Shown: positions 42,782 through 55,921, numbered from the stretch's first letter. The stretch: 64,000 nucleotides of DNA from Dioscorea cayenensis subsp. rotundata (GCF_009730915.1 NC_052475.1:27527016-27591015); one strand, 5' to 3'. Program-made: numbers and translations. Notes: generated from the sequence alone by a model not told the origin.

Positions 42782-43399
42782 GCAGACAATAGTTATGGTC
42801 CCTGCTTGATGATTGTTCTAGGCTTCTAGCTTGATTTTTGCACCAATTTCAGGCGCTTGTGTTCTGTAATTTTTATGATTTCTTGGATGCTCACTTTAGT
42901 GTTAAATTTAAATGTAGTTTGTATTCCCATGTATTCTTGAACTTTGAAAATTTTATGGCTCCACGTTCAGTTTAGTTTGCTTGTAAATTCATTCGTCTTG
43001 TTCCTCCAGTGATAATTATGCACGAGGTGCTTGCCCTCTTGTGAAACTAATAAAAATATTAAGAAAATATTAAATTATCCAAAAAAGAAAAAGAAAAAAA
43101 TTAAGAGAGCATTGTTTTGCTATAATTCGAATCAAATTATATCTTTGTCCATGTTTATTCATGATCGGATTACCTTTTTTAGAATTTTTTTTTTCTGAAT
43201 TATATAGTATAATCATTTCATTATTTTCGGTATTATCATATGTTAAAATTATCTTAGAGCCTTCACTTGCCTCGAGATCAAGATTGTTCAAAACCGTCCA
43301 CGTGGCTCCAGATCCGAGCAAATATCGGGGCCCACACCATCTCGCGCCGTCGCGCGATCGAGAGAATCAAACGGCCTTTTAAGAGGAAACCTTGCTTCG
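42782..43399. other. NPF6.1 3' flank and promoter of the DEUBAD gene
   Basis: About 620 bp containing the NPF6.1 3' UTR and then the upstream region of the next plus-strand gene, whose leader begins about 43400. No other feature is seen. Confidence 0.5.
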
Positions 43400-43821
43400 C
43401 CTACGAAGACCGTTTGATGCGCGAGAGAGACCCCCAAATCAAGAAACCCTACCCCTTTGCTCCTCTTCGCTCTTCGCTCTCGCGGCAAGGTATCGTATAA
43501 TTCCCTAAAGTTCTCTATCTTTTTCTTTTCTATTGAATTCGGACGTGTTATTTTGGTGATGCTGTTATTGAAGCACGAGGAAATTCTCTCTTTTTTTTTG
43601 GTTTAATTTTTGGTTACTGTTGATGTTATCATCGTTTGTTTTGTGTAGTTTGATTTTGAATTCATGGAAATTAGATGATGAGAAAGATAAACAAAGACAA
43701 TTGTTGTTCTTTGTGTTTATCTCTGACAAAACACCGCATAATGCTTCTTTTAGGTTTTGTTTTTATCCTTTTTCTAGTCAAATTCAAATTTTGAGCATGT
43801 TGAAGAATTCTTGCTGCGTGG

Positions 43822-43876
<55 letters not shown>

Positions 43877-44735
43877 CATTGTTAGTTGCAGAGTCTGCTT
43901 TCCTAATGAGCATTGTTGCAACCTTGAGGCATATTTGTTTCATAGTTCTGTAGTTCTTGATTGGTTTATTGGAGGTTTTATTAGGTTAGTATGTTTAGAG
44001 ATATAATTTGTTTATTTCTTTTATTCATTACATGTTAATCCTCTTGTTTTTATTTTTATTTTTTTTGTTAATATGCACTCTTTTTTTTTTTCTTTTTTAT
44101 CTTTTTGGTATTTTTCTATTAAGCCTCCACAAGTAGAGGCAGGGAGGTTGGTCAAACAATGGAACCCTACTAGTTGTAAATAATTGATATTTTGTTGAAG
44201 GGTCTCTAGAGAATTGAAATCACAAGATCAAGCAACGTTATGTTTATCAAGGCTAGAAAGCAAAGCCTCAGAGAGGCCTCACCTGACTTCTTTATTTATT
44301 TATTTTTTTGACAAGGGCTTTCCTGACTTCTGCCCTCCATCTTTGAAAGATTTTTTTTCCCCTATTCAACTAAATTTGATTGCAATTTGTTTTGTAGATG
44401 AGCAGCTTTACGCATTGATTGGCTTGTTCTTGTTGTTTATTTTTGTGTTTTTAATAAGTTTAAACATGTCTGTTATTAGTTAGCTTTGCTTTATTTATTT
44501 TTTTATTTACTTATTTATTTTGTGTGTGTGTTGGGATAATTGTTTGATTCTGTAATCCCACTCATAACTTTGTTACTAAATGTTTGTCGGAAATTTAGTT
44601 TTGGCAGATGCATTGTGAACAATTCATGCTGTAGAAAACACAATCTCATGTTCAATCTTTGATATTAGGTACTAATTGACGTGGAACTTGGAACTCAAAT
44701 CTGCAACTTTGGATATCGTGGATGGGATCATCTTA
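43400..44735 (+). other. 5' leader with intron of the DEUBAD gene
   Basis: A likely non-coding first exon ends at 43489 (GGCAAG|GTATCG) and contains a telo-box AAACCCTA at 43444-43451. A leader intron 43490-44668 (acceptor GATATTAG) then joins to the coding exon, whose ATG is at 44736. The exact transcription start is not known. The intron contains a long TTA microsatellite. Confidence 0.55.
43823..43874. repeat. (TTA)n microsatellite, about 17 units, in a leader intron
   Basis: An uninterrupted run of TTA lies inside the leader intron of the DEUBAD gene. The poly-Tyr and poly-Ile frames across it are artefacts of the repeat. Confidence 0.95.
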
Positions 44736-47700
44736 ATGAAGAGAGAAATGGGTGCTGGCTTAAAGAGGAAACGGTTGGAAGGTCATAACCTGCATGAACA
44801 ATGTAGTGAGAAAAAGAAAAAGAAAACCAAATCATCTGATTGCACACTGACTCGTAGGCCACATACAAATCTGCAATGGGATGATCGTAGAGAAAGAGTT
44901 GTGGCGAAGAGGGAACAAATTGCAATAACATGGAGAGATATGGCTTCATTTGTTGATTCCGTTCCCAAACACCATTCAGGTCCGGCAGATGTCTTTCCTG
45001 TTCCTCCAGAAACATTTACTCTAGAGAATTTGACTGATGTGCTCTCTTATGAGGTAATCTTAGCTTGATTGTCATTTTTTAGTTTTTTTTTTTAATGATT
45101 TTTTATGAAGTTATTAGCTCGATTTTTCTATCAAATTCCTTTGTTAAATTCTCGTGCTCAAATTTATAACTTCTTAATTTATTGATAGGTTTGGGCAAGT
45201 CATTTGTCAGAATCAGAAAGAAAGCTTCTTTCTCAGTTTCTTCCACCTGGGACAGGTGTGGAAGAAGTAGTGCAGTCATTGCTTGCAGGGGATAATCTTC
45301 ATTTTGGAAATCCCTTTCTCCAATGGTGAGTATTCAGTTTATTGTATTTATGAAAGCACTGAAGAACTTTCAAGATATAGATTAGTGTCCTGAAAGTTAT
45401 ACACTTCGTGTATTCCTTGAGATGTAATGAATATGTCAGATATATTATTAACTGAGCGAACTGCATTTTATTAATGTGAACAGGTCTTCTTTACTTTGCA
45501 CTGGGGTGCTACATCCTGATAATGCTTTACGTGCTCAAAAGCAATTTAGGGCTTGCAAATCTGCATATTACAGTGAACTTAATCGATATCATAATGAGTA
45601 AGAAATAAATCCTTTACCAGCTGTCTTTTTTACATGCTGATTTGGTGTAGTTACAATTTTTTTTGTTTGCAATGGCAGCATGATTGAACTGCTAAGAAAG
45701 TGGGGGGAACTTTGGACAGGTTGTGAGGACCCGGAAAAGTCATGGAGGTTTTCTTCTGCCATTCTTGGTCCACTTTTTCACGTTAGAATATGTTTATCTG
45801 CATTTCATTTCACATAAATGACCAACTTAATTTTAGTTGAAGAACATATGGATAGTTGCACCTATTAGTTGCTAGTGAGAATTAAATAGAATTCAAATTC
45901 CATTATACTTTTTGCGCACCAAATTCAATGTCCTTTTCTAGCATTTGATTCTTAAATTGCCTGATAGATTTGTACCTAGACCTTCTTGGTTGACACATCA
46001 GTTACTTTTTTGGGCACTCATGCATATTTTAGCTACCGCAGTCTGTTAGAAGGGTGTTCGAACATATTCGGGCCATTTTTAAGCTTTTCATCCTGGCTGC
46101 GATTAGGACTATACTTTCCTTTGAACTACAATGTGCCTCTGAAATGAATTCCATCATGCTCGGTACCATAATCTGTACATTCCACCATCTCTAGAGTCCT
46201 TTTCCTAATTCTGCGAGGTTTAGAGTTTTCTTCCCTACCTACTATCAAGCCTTTAACTTTTATAGGAATAACTTTTTCTTGCTGAGGGTTGCCTTACAAT
46301 AATTGGACACTGATGTTATGATATGTCTTCCTTGATGGTACCTTTTCTTCACAATTGTTTCCCACTTTAGAACTGTGCTTCATAGCTGAACTCATCTTCT
46401 ACATTATGAATCAGATGGGAACAGTTAACATTAAATGGACAGCAGCAATCTGACCTAAACATTTCTGAAAATTTGGAGCCATGCTTGGCATCATACAATT
46501 TGTATAAGGAATTTGTTCTCATTTAAATACTGTTGCTTGTTAGAATGTTGCTCTTTCATTGACATGAAATTTCGGACTTTGCAGTGAAGGATTCATCAAG
46601 CATCAGCAAGGGAGTTTGACAAATTTCGAAGGAATGGTTAAAGTTGACCCTGTGCCCAGAGAAGAAATGCCAGATAAAACGTCAACAAGCCACAGCAAGT
46701 CTGCAAATAATCCACGTTATGTTAAGGTAAAAGGCTAATTGGAAATTTTGGTGATCTGAGTTGTAAGGTAGTTTATGGGTTAGGGCTTAAACAGAACATA
46801 TGCCATTTTTGCCTTCCATGCCCCTTCTTTCTGAATTAACCCTTGATGGAGATAATAAAGTTTTTTTTAAAGGATAATAAAGTTTAACCATAGGACCTAT
46901 CTTTTTTAATATTATGTAATGCCTTTTTTATTTTTCCATATAAATCCAGATAAGCAGGGAGCAAGATCTATTACTTCTGACAATAGAACAACGTGGTGAT
47001 GGCCTTAGATCCAAGCCACTGAACCAAGGAATGGAGGGTAATAATGCCTGCACTATACTACCATACGCTGTATCTGAAGAGGAAGAAAACAAGAGGCTGC
47101 GTAATTGGTTTGTATCTTCTTCCTTTTTTTCTTGATTATTATGATTATTATTTTATTTTTATTTTTTTGCTAAAATAAAGTAGTTAATTTGTGTGAAAAC
47201 TTTAAGATCCAAGTGTAATATTGCATATATAGGTTAACTTTGGCAAACAAAGATATTCCAGTTGCTTATAAGGACCTAAGAGAGAAAAGACTACAGAGGG
47301 AGAGATGGAGTATATCTCTGGAACAAAAACTCACTGGAAAGAAGAAATTTGTGACAAATAAGGTGTGTGTTACCCTCATTTCCATCCAAAATTCATGAAT
47401 ACTAGATTGCTATTCATTGTTGTCTTTGATTTTGGATGAGCACATAAGATTAGTTGTTTGTTTTTGTTTTGTTTTTTTGGTTCTTTTTTTATATTTAAAT
47501 TCTGATGGCATAATGCTGCTTTTACTGATTTTAGCTGCTAAACCAGAAGAAAAGCTACATGTGCAACAGTATTATAACTTGTTCAATAAACCTGTTTTGC
47601 AAGAATATCATCACTCTTACAGGATTTAGTTGAATTACAATTCTACACATTCAGTTTAGTTCTTAGCTAATCCATTCTTATCCCATGTTGCACCCATGCA

Positions 47701-49187
47701 CAAGCTGACCTTGAAGTAAGAACAAAATGTAATAAAGTATTAAGCTCCAAGATCCAAGAATCAAAATTTTAACAAAGATTGAGACTTGATTAATTTTAAT
47801 TTCGTTTTTCTGTAGCCAAACATAAGAATTATGCTTTTTCATTTCCACTTCTCTTTCTCTTTCTCTTTGGTCTTTTGCACTTAATGGAATTCTATCATCT
47901 TGTCTGCCCTTTCATTTCTCATCTGCCTTTGCTTTCTTATGGCACATATGACCTTTTCACAAATCAGGAAAAGTGTGGATTTTTACCAACTTTGATGTTT
48001 GCTCTGTTCAGGCTGATGCAAAAAGCATTCTACATAATGATCTTCTAGAAAAGGCAGTTGAAGGAACCTCAGAACATCATTCTATAACCAACAAGTCTGA
48101 TTGTGATCTTGATTTCTCTCCTAACTCCACTGCTCAGCTGGAGCAATTCACTTCTCCAAATTATCAGCCGGAGATGGGCTCCATGTCTCCTAAAAATCAA
48201 GTAGACGGCAATATGCTAAAATCACTGGACAATTCTTTACTTCACCCGCAAGCTTTTGGAAAAACAGTTTCTCCAAATCATGCCTGGCAGCCAGAGCCTT
48301 CCATTGCATTATCTCAAGGCATTTCACCAGAAGTTGGTATTCTGGATTCTCTTTACCAGACTAAAGCAGAGAGCCAAATGTACAAGTCTTCTAGCTCTCT
48401 CCAACACGCCAAATCCATTGAAGAACATTCATATCCAGTCATTGGCTTGCACAGGGATTCAACTGATCATGGAGTTGGAGAGCCTGTGCACTCATTTCAT
48501 CCAAATCTATCAACAATTCTATCATCTTATCCACAGGGGCATATTAATTCCTTAACTCAACCTGCGTTACAGTTTGATATTGTAAATGGTTTTGCCTCCG
48601 ATTCTGGAAATTCATCTACTCACTTTCAGGAGCAGAAGCAATTTCTTGAATATATGCGGAGGGAGAGAGAACTCTACATGCATCATATGATGAACAATAA
48701 TGACCACTTCAGTGGCAGGCATCCCATTGAACATTTTCCTCTGGTTGATCATCAGGGCATCTCATCATTACAATCTCCCGTGGTTGGCGGTGCAGCAAGT
48801 CAAAACTGGTTTCCAGTAGAGCGTCGGGGTTACGATGGTTATTCTGGAGTTCATCTACCTGATGTTGCAAATCAACATGTGGCAAATTACGAAACTGCAG
48901 ACAGCCACCCTTTCCGTGTTATGCTGCCTTCTCACAGATCATATGAGACTGCAAATTCAGAGCAGTTCAGTCAAGCAAACAATTTTTCTGGCAGTGCTAT
49001 TCAGACTCATGATAACAATTACTTCTGTGCTCCAAGTTTGCAAAATAGCTCAAGTGGTTTTGATGCTGTTGTTGTGCCCAAGAACCCTATGAGAACAAAC
49101 ACTGTGTTATCAGTGAACTTCCCTCAAAATGATCCATACCTGCATGGAATGACAGGGAATCCATTTTTGATTCCGCGGTATCATTAG
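44736..49187 (+). CDS. DEUBAD-domain nuclear protein, NFRKB-like (At5g13950/At3g45830 type)
   Basis: Related to plant proteins annotated as nuclear factor related to kappa-B-binding protein; the animal counterpart NFRKB/INO80G is a subunit of the INO80 remodeller. Eight coding exons: 44736-45053, 45189-45325, 45484-45597, 45679-45747, 46585-46726, 46950-47107, 47233-47362 and 48012-49187, for about 747 residues. The N-terminus is basic (MKREMGAGLKRKRLEG, KKKKKTKSS) and probably a nuclear signal. The DEUBAD region follows (about 75-185): PPETFTLENLTDVLSYEVWA, ERKLLSQFLPPG, LLAGDNLHFGNPFLQW and CTGVLHPDNALRAQKQFRAC. A second conserved stretch is YVKISREQDLLLLTIEQRGD and VAYKDLREKRLQRERWSISL. 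The large last exon encodes a long Ser/Asn/Gln/His-rich, low-complexity tail ending LIPRYH. The exact role in plants is inferred only. Confidence 0.88.
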
Positions 49188-50169
49188 AATCCATTCAAGG
49201 TCTAACTTTGTGGTTTGTTAATTTTATTTTTCTGTAAATAACATTAATTTACTATATAAATTCATTGTATTGAACAAGCAATATGAATTCACAGAATTCA
49301 AATGCATATATTGAATAACATGAATCAATTTTTTTTTTGCTTGGTTTGCTTCAACTATTGTATTGTCAAGAAATGATTACTATTTTATTCCATATATAAA
49401 TAATTTTTAGAAGAAACTTAGTATATATATATTTTTTTTTTCTTATATGGAGTAATATCTTTAGTTTCCTTTTTCCCAATACTTTCTTTCATTGAAACTG
49501 GGGGAAAAAAAAGTTACAAAAAAATTATTCCATTATGTTGAATATCCCGAAAAAGCACGCATTGAGCGATTCGATTATCCCGCCTTTTTTGAAAACATCC
49601 CAAAAAGGGAATACATTTACGCTTCGCCCCCTCGAATCTTTCATTATTTTGATTTTAATCCCATCATTATATAATTAATTTATTTCATCCAACCGTGTGT
49701 GAGTGTTGGTTTTATTCTGGCCCCTACCTCTCGGGTTTGGGTTTCTCCTTCATCTCCAAAGGCCAATTTCCCGTTTCCAATCCATCAAACCCTACTTGTC
49801 GATCGTGAGTTTAGCGATTTCCTTTGAGGTGAAAGCATGTTCGCTTACAAAGTTGTGGTCTTTCTTCCGTTTGTTTTGGTTTCTTTTGGTTCTCGCGCAA
49901 ATGACCTTTTTTTTTTTATTTTTCTTTTTTTTTACTTCGGTTAGGGTTTTATTCTTGTTCTACATCTCGATTTCCGTGATAAAGTTGGGATCTTTCCTTA
50001 ATTTTCGTCCTATTTGCTTGCTTTTCTATTGTTTTTACAATTTTTTGGGTTAGTATCGGTAAATTTCATTTCAGAATCGAACATTTGTTCTTTGCTCGTG
50101 CGCGTTGATTTGTTTGATTTTGCATATTCGATTGTATGTGAATCAAATTGCCGGGTTGTTCTTAAAGGG
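49188..50169 (+). other. DEUBAD gene 3' flank, then promoter and leader of the RING gene
   Basis: The left half holds the 3' UTR and AT-rich spacer. A probable first leader exon lies near 49690-49804 (telo-box AAACCCTA at 49787-49794; donor ATC|GTGAGT). An acceptor TTTCATTTCAG ends at 50074 and leads into the exon with the main ATG. Within that leader lies ATGTGA (50136-50141), a start directly followed by a stop. Confidence 0.45.
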
Positions 50170-52434
50170 ATGAGCAGAGCAAGGCATGATCTTGAGCTTA
50201 GGCTTGGGTTGTCTTCCTTATGGAAGGGAGGTGCACCGGCTTCTAATTCTGTGAGGCGTTCCCCTGAGTTCATATTGATTGATGATGATGATGACGATGA
50301 CGATGATGATGAAGTGCAAATATATCATTCGGGTCCTAATTTGGAGGTATGCTTGTCATTTGGTCCTGATTCTTGTGTTGAATGCTGATGAAGGTGTGCA
50401 TGCTTCTGTCTCATATTCTGCTCCATGAGCTTTTGTAAGTGTTTGTTGAGGATTTTGTGTGTTTCTCATTTTAATGCCTTTTCTTTGTAGACAAGAAACT
50501 TCTTTCCTCACTCAGGATCATGGATGCATGTACTTACAGAAGCCGACTTAGGCCTTCGTCTTGGGATTGGAGGTGATTCAACACTTCTCCTTTTAGTTGA
50601 AACTCTGCATTAGTAGCTATTATAGTATTGCTCATGATTGTTATGCATGCTTGTAGATGCCCTGAATCTTGTTTGTGGGTGAAAGATAGTTGTTTGTTGC
50701 ATTGGTGGAATTGAATTTTATCATGAATTAGTTACTTTATCTACATTTGTGTTTGTTTTGCCTTTGAAAGACTGCACTATCCACTAACTGTAGAAAGATG
50801 CATTCCTGTTTTAACAAGTAAAAAATGGGGATTAGTTCATGTTGCTGAATGAAAAGGATAAAAGGGAGGATAACGCTGTAGTGTGTTTCGGAAAGCACAA
50901 ATATTTTGAGGCAGAAGCTTAATTATTTTCTTGATGAGTGTTTTTTTTTCCCTTCTTTTGAAAGTACAAGAACTCGTTACCGCTAGAAGTTTAGAGACTA
51001 GTTTTTTCCTTGATCCAAAAGTGACATTTTAACAATCATATATATATATATATATTATTTTTTTTGACAAGTTAAACATGTTTCAGATTATAAAGTATGA
51101 CATTGATAATTATTTTACCCTTTTTTCCTTGTTTTCTACTTCTTGAGGTGGTGGTATTGTAGGCTGTTTCTCTTTTTTTTTTATGTGGAGGATTATCTTT
51201 TTTCTTCAAACTTCTATTCTCTTGCTGAACTGAATTTGATCATTTTGGATGATAATCAAGGTTGATTTTATTACATAGTCAAGACATGTGGGATTAATAC
51301 TTCTGAGTTGAGAATAGGATAATATACTAGAATAGTAATTTTCTTAAAGTTCTAAGTATTGCTTAAAGGAGCTGTTTGATTGTGACTTATGTGTATCCAT
51401 GTTTTAAAAAGTTACATGGCTTTTTTACCTAAATATGAGGCTTGGCTTTCATTTATTTATCTATTTGTAGCATTACTTAAGGCCTTCTCTTCTTTAGTTT
51501 TTTATTCAAATATATATATATATATATGTATATTGTTTGACATTGATTTTGCGACCTCTTTTTGTAACAACAATTATTGATTTTCTGACAGCACCTGTTG
51601 AGTATTCTGGGAATTCAAGCGGGAGGAATATGCCAAGAGAGAGATCTGAAGATCCCTATGCTTGGAAATGTGGCAAGGTTTGTATCTCTTTCAATGTCTT
51701 CCAGTAACAAAATATGTTTCATTTTAATTCAGGTAGCATCACCTGAGAGAAGCCTTCTTTTAAGACTAATTTTCTTTGAATTATATGTTTGAAGATTTAG
51801 AATCTGGTTTTAACTTTCCAGTGGATGCTTTATGTAAAATCACTGGAACTCAAGTGGTGTCGTGTCAAATAATTACATTGAGAAAGAGAACAGCCTTCAT
51901 ATCAAAGCTCTCTTAATCTGAGACCTATAAATAAATGGCTAATTTTAATCTTTCCTACTTAAGCTTTAAAACCTTTGAGTGAAAGTTAAGGTTTTCAGTC
52001 AGGGTGATTTTGATATTGATAATGTTAAAGGGTGTATACACCTACCAGCTAAAATTGATTCCATGGGTTATCTATATATATATATATATATATTCTGGGT
52101 TAGTTTTTCAGTCTGATCTGTTATTTTACCAGTATCTCACTTTCGTTGAATCTTCTAGTTCCTCTTTATGTATTTGTATGGTAAACTAATATTTTACATG
52201 AGTATTGTACAGGCGTCTGCTAGCCGGATAATTTCGGATTTCTCTGAGGTAAAGTTGAAATGTGTTATATGTATGGAAGCCATGAAAGAGGAGACATCAA
52301 CAATGTGCGGGCACATCTTTTGTAGGGTCTGCATAACCAACGCCATCCGAGCACAAAAGAAGTGCCCAACTTGCCGAGAGAAACTTACCATTAGCAGCAT
52401 CCATCGGATATACCTCCCGGGAGCAACTTCCTGA
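50170..52434 (+). CDS. Small RING E3 ligase with SUMO-interacting motif (RNF4/STUbL-like)
   Basis: Likely a SUMO-targeted ubiquitin ligase of the plant RNF4/Slx8-like group, acting in the nucleus on SUMOylated proteins. Four coding exons: 50170-50346, 50491-50572, 51592-51677 and 52213-52434, for about 188 residues. The N-terminal part has FILID followed by about ten Asp (about residues 34-49), a hydrophobic-plus-acidic SUMO-interacting motif, then VQIYHS. Two EAR-like leucine motifs, LELRLGL and LGLRLGI, occur in exons 1 and 2. The C-terminal C3HC4 RING is complete: CVIC, then CGHIFCRVC, then CPTC (about 133-175). It ends SIHRIYLPGATS, close to RNF4-type ends. No transmembrane segment. E3 activity and SUMO binding are inferred from motifs. 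Confidence 0.85.
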
Positions 52435-53419
52435 CAGAGTTGAACACCGAAACATACAACACCCGGTTTTGTTTCTTTAGTTTCTTGTAATCCATCTAGC
52501 TCAGATTTTCGGTTGACAGAAAGCTCGTGGCGCAGACTAAGTTACCTGCCGAGAATTATGTTTCTCTATTATTTTTTTTTGTTTTTACCCTTATGATACA
52601 AAGTAATCTGAATGTAATTTTCTTGTTTGAAGAACGTATAACCTGGATTGAAACTTGGGGTGAGAGAAAAGTATGTGGCTTTGCATAGCCTTTATTCAGT
52701 TATGGTCTTGTTTCTCCACCACAAAAGTATTTATATTGTATCTTTTGCAGCAAACCATGTGATTTGCCTCCTTGTATAAATGGAATGGCTTTTGTTTCTA
52801 TCCATTAAGAACAACATTTAGCACAAGATTAGCATTTTTCATTAATCCATCTCTTTAATTCTGAGAGGAAACAAAACAGATGGTGTTGATAGATTGATAC
52901 ATCAGTCATTGTTGAGTGAGTTGGATAATGGATATAAAGAGAAGAGAGCCATCAACTCTATCTCTTTCTCCACAAAGAAAGAATTAAGAAGCACATGAAT
53001 GATGGAACATTAATCTGATGAGTTATCAAATCTTCTCCCTCTTTAGAATGACAAAAACATAAAGCCTATATGAGTAGCATGTGAGTCCAGCTTGTATTAT
53101 TGATTCATAGCTTGATCATTGAACCCCTCCCACTCAGTACCATATGACTCACAAAACATTGACAGAGAGAAAGATATCTCACTTTAAGATAAGGAACATA
53201 TATAATAGAGACAATTTCAAGACAAGTGATACCATGAGCTCTGTACATGATATACTCTAAAGCTCTTCCATGTCCTAAATGTTTCTCAATCTCATGAACA
53301 ACATTAAAACAAAATGAAACATAATAATAGTACTAGTACTAGTGCCAGTACTAGTATTACTACTACTACTACTACCACTACTACACACTCACATTACTAC
53401 AAATACAAACAAAATGCTG
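52435..53419. other. Convergent 3' intergenic gap, RING gene / GH3
   Basis: About 1 kb between two stop codons of facing genes. It contains both 3' UTRs and, near 53327-53385, imperfect AGTACT and ACTACT simple repeats. No gene is seen. Confidence 0.5.
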
Positions 53420-54037
53420 CTACCTTTGAGGCTCCCAGAATGGAGCTTCTCTGCTGAAGAACCTCCCTACCACCATCCTTTCCAAGACTTGGATTGCCGG
53501 CAGTGTCTTGATACACCGCGGCGTCTTATACTGGTTTACCGACGAGCCACTCGCCACGCAGAAATCCATTAATTCATCAAATGCACCACATTTCACAACT
53601 CTTATCTCCAATGGTCCTATGGATCCATCTCTACTCCTGCACCTCCTGTACACTGAATCAAGCCTTGCCTCCACTGCCATGCAACAAGCTTCCATGACTT
53701 CCTTGTTAACAGGTTCATTACCACCTTTGGCCTTTACCTCCCAGAAGAGAACATAGTGACCAGGAAGTGAGGAAGTCTCTGCATAGCTTGTGTATTCAGT
53801 GAGAATGTGACCATGAGGCTGGAGAAGGAGTTTGGCCTGTGTCACTGCCTTAAGAAGGTCTTCTTCACTTGTTTTATCAGTGTCAATGCTAAGTACGACG
53901 TTTCTGCGTTGCATGAATTGGAATTGAGGTGCAGCGTTGTTGAAGCCTGTCACCATGAGAATGTCTCCAACTCTATACCTGTATAATCCTGTTGCACAAG
54001 CACACATGTAGTTTGTTTGTTTTCCTTCTCTTTTTAA

Positions 54038-54069
<32 letters not shown>

Positions 54070-55766
54070 TTGTGGTTTACAGTTACAGAGTTCATGTCTT
54101 TGGAATGCATGCATTAAAGTATGTAAAGGAATGGAAGACTGAGCTTTCATGGAATTGAGATACTGTTCAGCATGCAACAAAAAAGCCTGGAATTGGGGGA
54201 AGTACTGGTGCTCAAGGGACCAAAAACAATGACCTAATACTGCATGATTGGTGTGGGACATCTCACACGTGATTTTTTTTTTAAATTAATACAAAGTTTA
54301 GTTATTATCAAGATAAACATGCATGCTAATATTTGTTTAATTAACTGATATGAGAAAGAAAAAGAGAAAGAAAGGAAGAGAAAGCTAACCTGTGAAAGTA
54401 GTAACAATGAGCTCATAACAATGGCCAAGCTGCACGTCCACAAGGTCCACAACTCTGTTCTGCAACGAGCTTAAGCTGCCATTAGAGAGAGCTTGAGCTT
54501 CTTCATAGTCATGATCCACAGGGAGGAACTCAAAGTAGGCCATGTTAGGAAGCAGTGTATATGAAACCTCTGAAGGAGAACAAAGAGGTTCGAGGTTGAT
54601 GCCAAAGTAGCACTCAGAGGAGCCATACATGGTGGATATTAGAGGGAGACCACCACCATAAAACTCAAGCAAAGGAATGTACTGAGCCATGGATCCAGTC
54701 ACAATGACATCAATGTACTTAGTTCTTGGCCATATCTTCTTGATTATCCCTTCCCATGAATCCTTACTGCACTCCATTTCTATCAAGCTTGCAAGCTCTG
54801 AATCAGGCTTGTTCAGCACTTTAAGGACGGCGGAACGGCACCGATCATCGGTTATCCATTTGCTTACTTGGCCTGTTCTTATGTTGGTGCAGAGCTCCAG
54901 CCAGTGATCTTCAAAATACTTTATCGCCCGGAGGAATGCCGAAGCGAAGATTGCGCCGACACGGAGAACTTCCTTGCGCTGCACTAGGCCACAGAGAAGT
55001 TGGCAGTGCATGCTCTGCTTGCTGTCCGGGCAGAGGATTGTGTCATCTGGGCTGGTGTAGATGTTGAACTTGTTGAGTGGCCGGTGCCGGAAGTGATCAC
55101 TTTTGTAGTAGCTGGTCAGGACTGGCCTCGCCATGAGGCCGGAGGGTGTGCTTATCTCCGGCTTCACAAAGAGGAGATACATGGCTTTCCCTTCATCTAG
55201 TCCCTCAACATACCTGCAACATGCTAATCTTAACATATCGAATGCATTCACTGTTACATTAGAATTATTCTTTTGTAAGACAATTTCTCACTGGTTCATC
55301 ACAGGGATTAGGAGATTGTAGAAGAAGGTTTTCCGATCGAGTTCTTTGGCGGTGGTTGGCATTATCTTCGGCTTGCCACCGGAGGTCCCTGAGCTGGCGA
55401 CAGCATTGAAATTAACAGTATGAGTTAACTAACAAATTGAGAATGAAGAATTGGTTATGTATATATCTGCATGTACCTTGTGAGAAGCTCAGTGATTGGC
55501 TCCGATGAGATGATATTCGACGGCTCACCGTTTGCTATTCGATCTATGTAAGGCTTGATTTGCTCGTAGTCGACAACGGGGACCGACTTCTTGAATTGAT
55601 GAACATCTCTGACGCCATGTAGGAACCCATGCAGGTATTCAGTATCTGAATTCCTATTGAGTATGTCCTTGAGAACTTGCTGCTGAATTTTGCCTGCATT
55701 CTCTGTTAGATTCTCAATTAACTTCATGCTTTCCTGTTGATCATTAGGATCAAAATAGAACAACAT
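53420..55766 (-). CDS. GH3: Group II GH3, indole-3-acetic acid-amido synthetase
   Basis: Acyl-adenylating enzyme that conjugates auxin (IAA) to amino acids in the cytosol and so lowers free auxin. Four exons in gene order: 55766-55477, 55393-55292, 55213-54390 and 53988-53420, for about 594 residues, normal for the group (about 600). Motifs seen: the nucleotide-binding loop SSGTSGGKPKIMP, VEGLDEGKAMYLLFVKPEIS, YTSPDDTILCPDSKQSMHCQ, WPRTKYIDVIVTGSMAQYIP, STMYGSSECYFGINL (second ATP motif; usually ASSE), GLYRYRVGDILMVTGF and RRNVVLSIDTDKTSEEDLL. These match group II (auxin) rather than jasmonate or benzoate GH3s. The start MLFYFDPNDQQES is the first ATG of exon 1. TGTCTC auxin-response elements and a TATA box lie upstream (at higher coordinates). 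The exact family member number is not assigned. Confidence 0.95.
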
Positions 55767-55824
55767 TATGAAGAGAAGAAGAAAGAAGAAAAAGCAAAGA
55801 ATGGCTAATTGAATGGAGAATGAT

Positions 55825-55835
55825 CATATATATAG
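55825..55835 (-). promoter_or_regulatory. TATA box of GH3
   Basis: On the minus strand it reads CTATATATATG, about 60 bp upstream of the GH3 start codon. A purine-rich GA tract lies between it and the gene. Confidence 0.5.
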
Positions 55836-55921
55836 AGAGAGAGATGGAGAAACAAATTCATGGGGAAGAGAAAGAAATGTAGGGAAGAGAAGAGGTTAAG
55901 GAGGTCCTACACATGTGGCCA

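Noticed and set aside
43671-43943. Poly-Ile / poly-Tyr open frames
   Set aside because: They are translations of the intronic TTA microsatellite; no conserved residues on either side.
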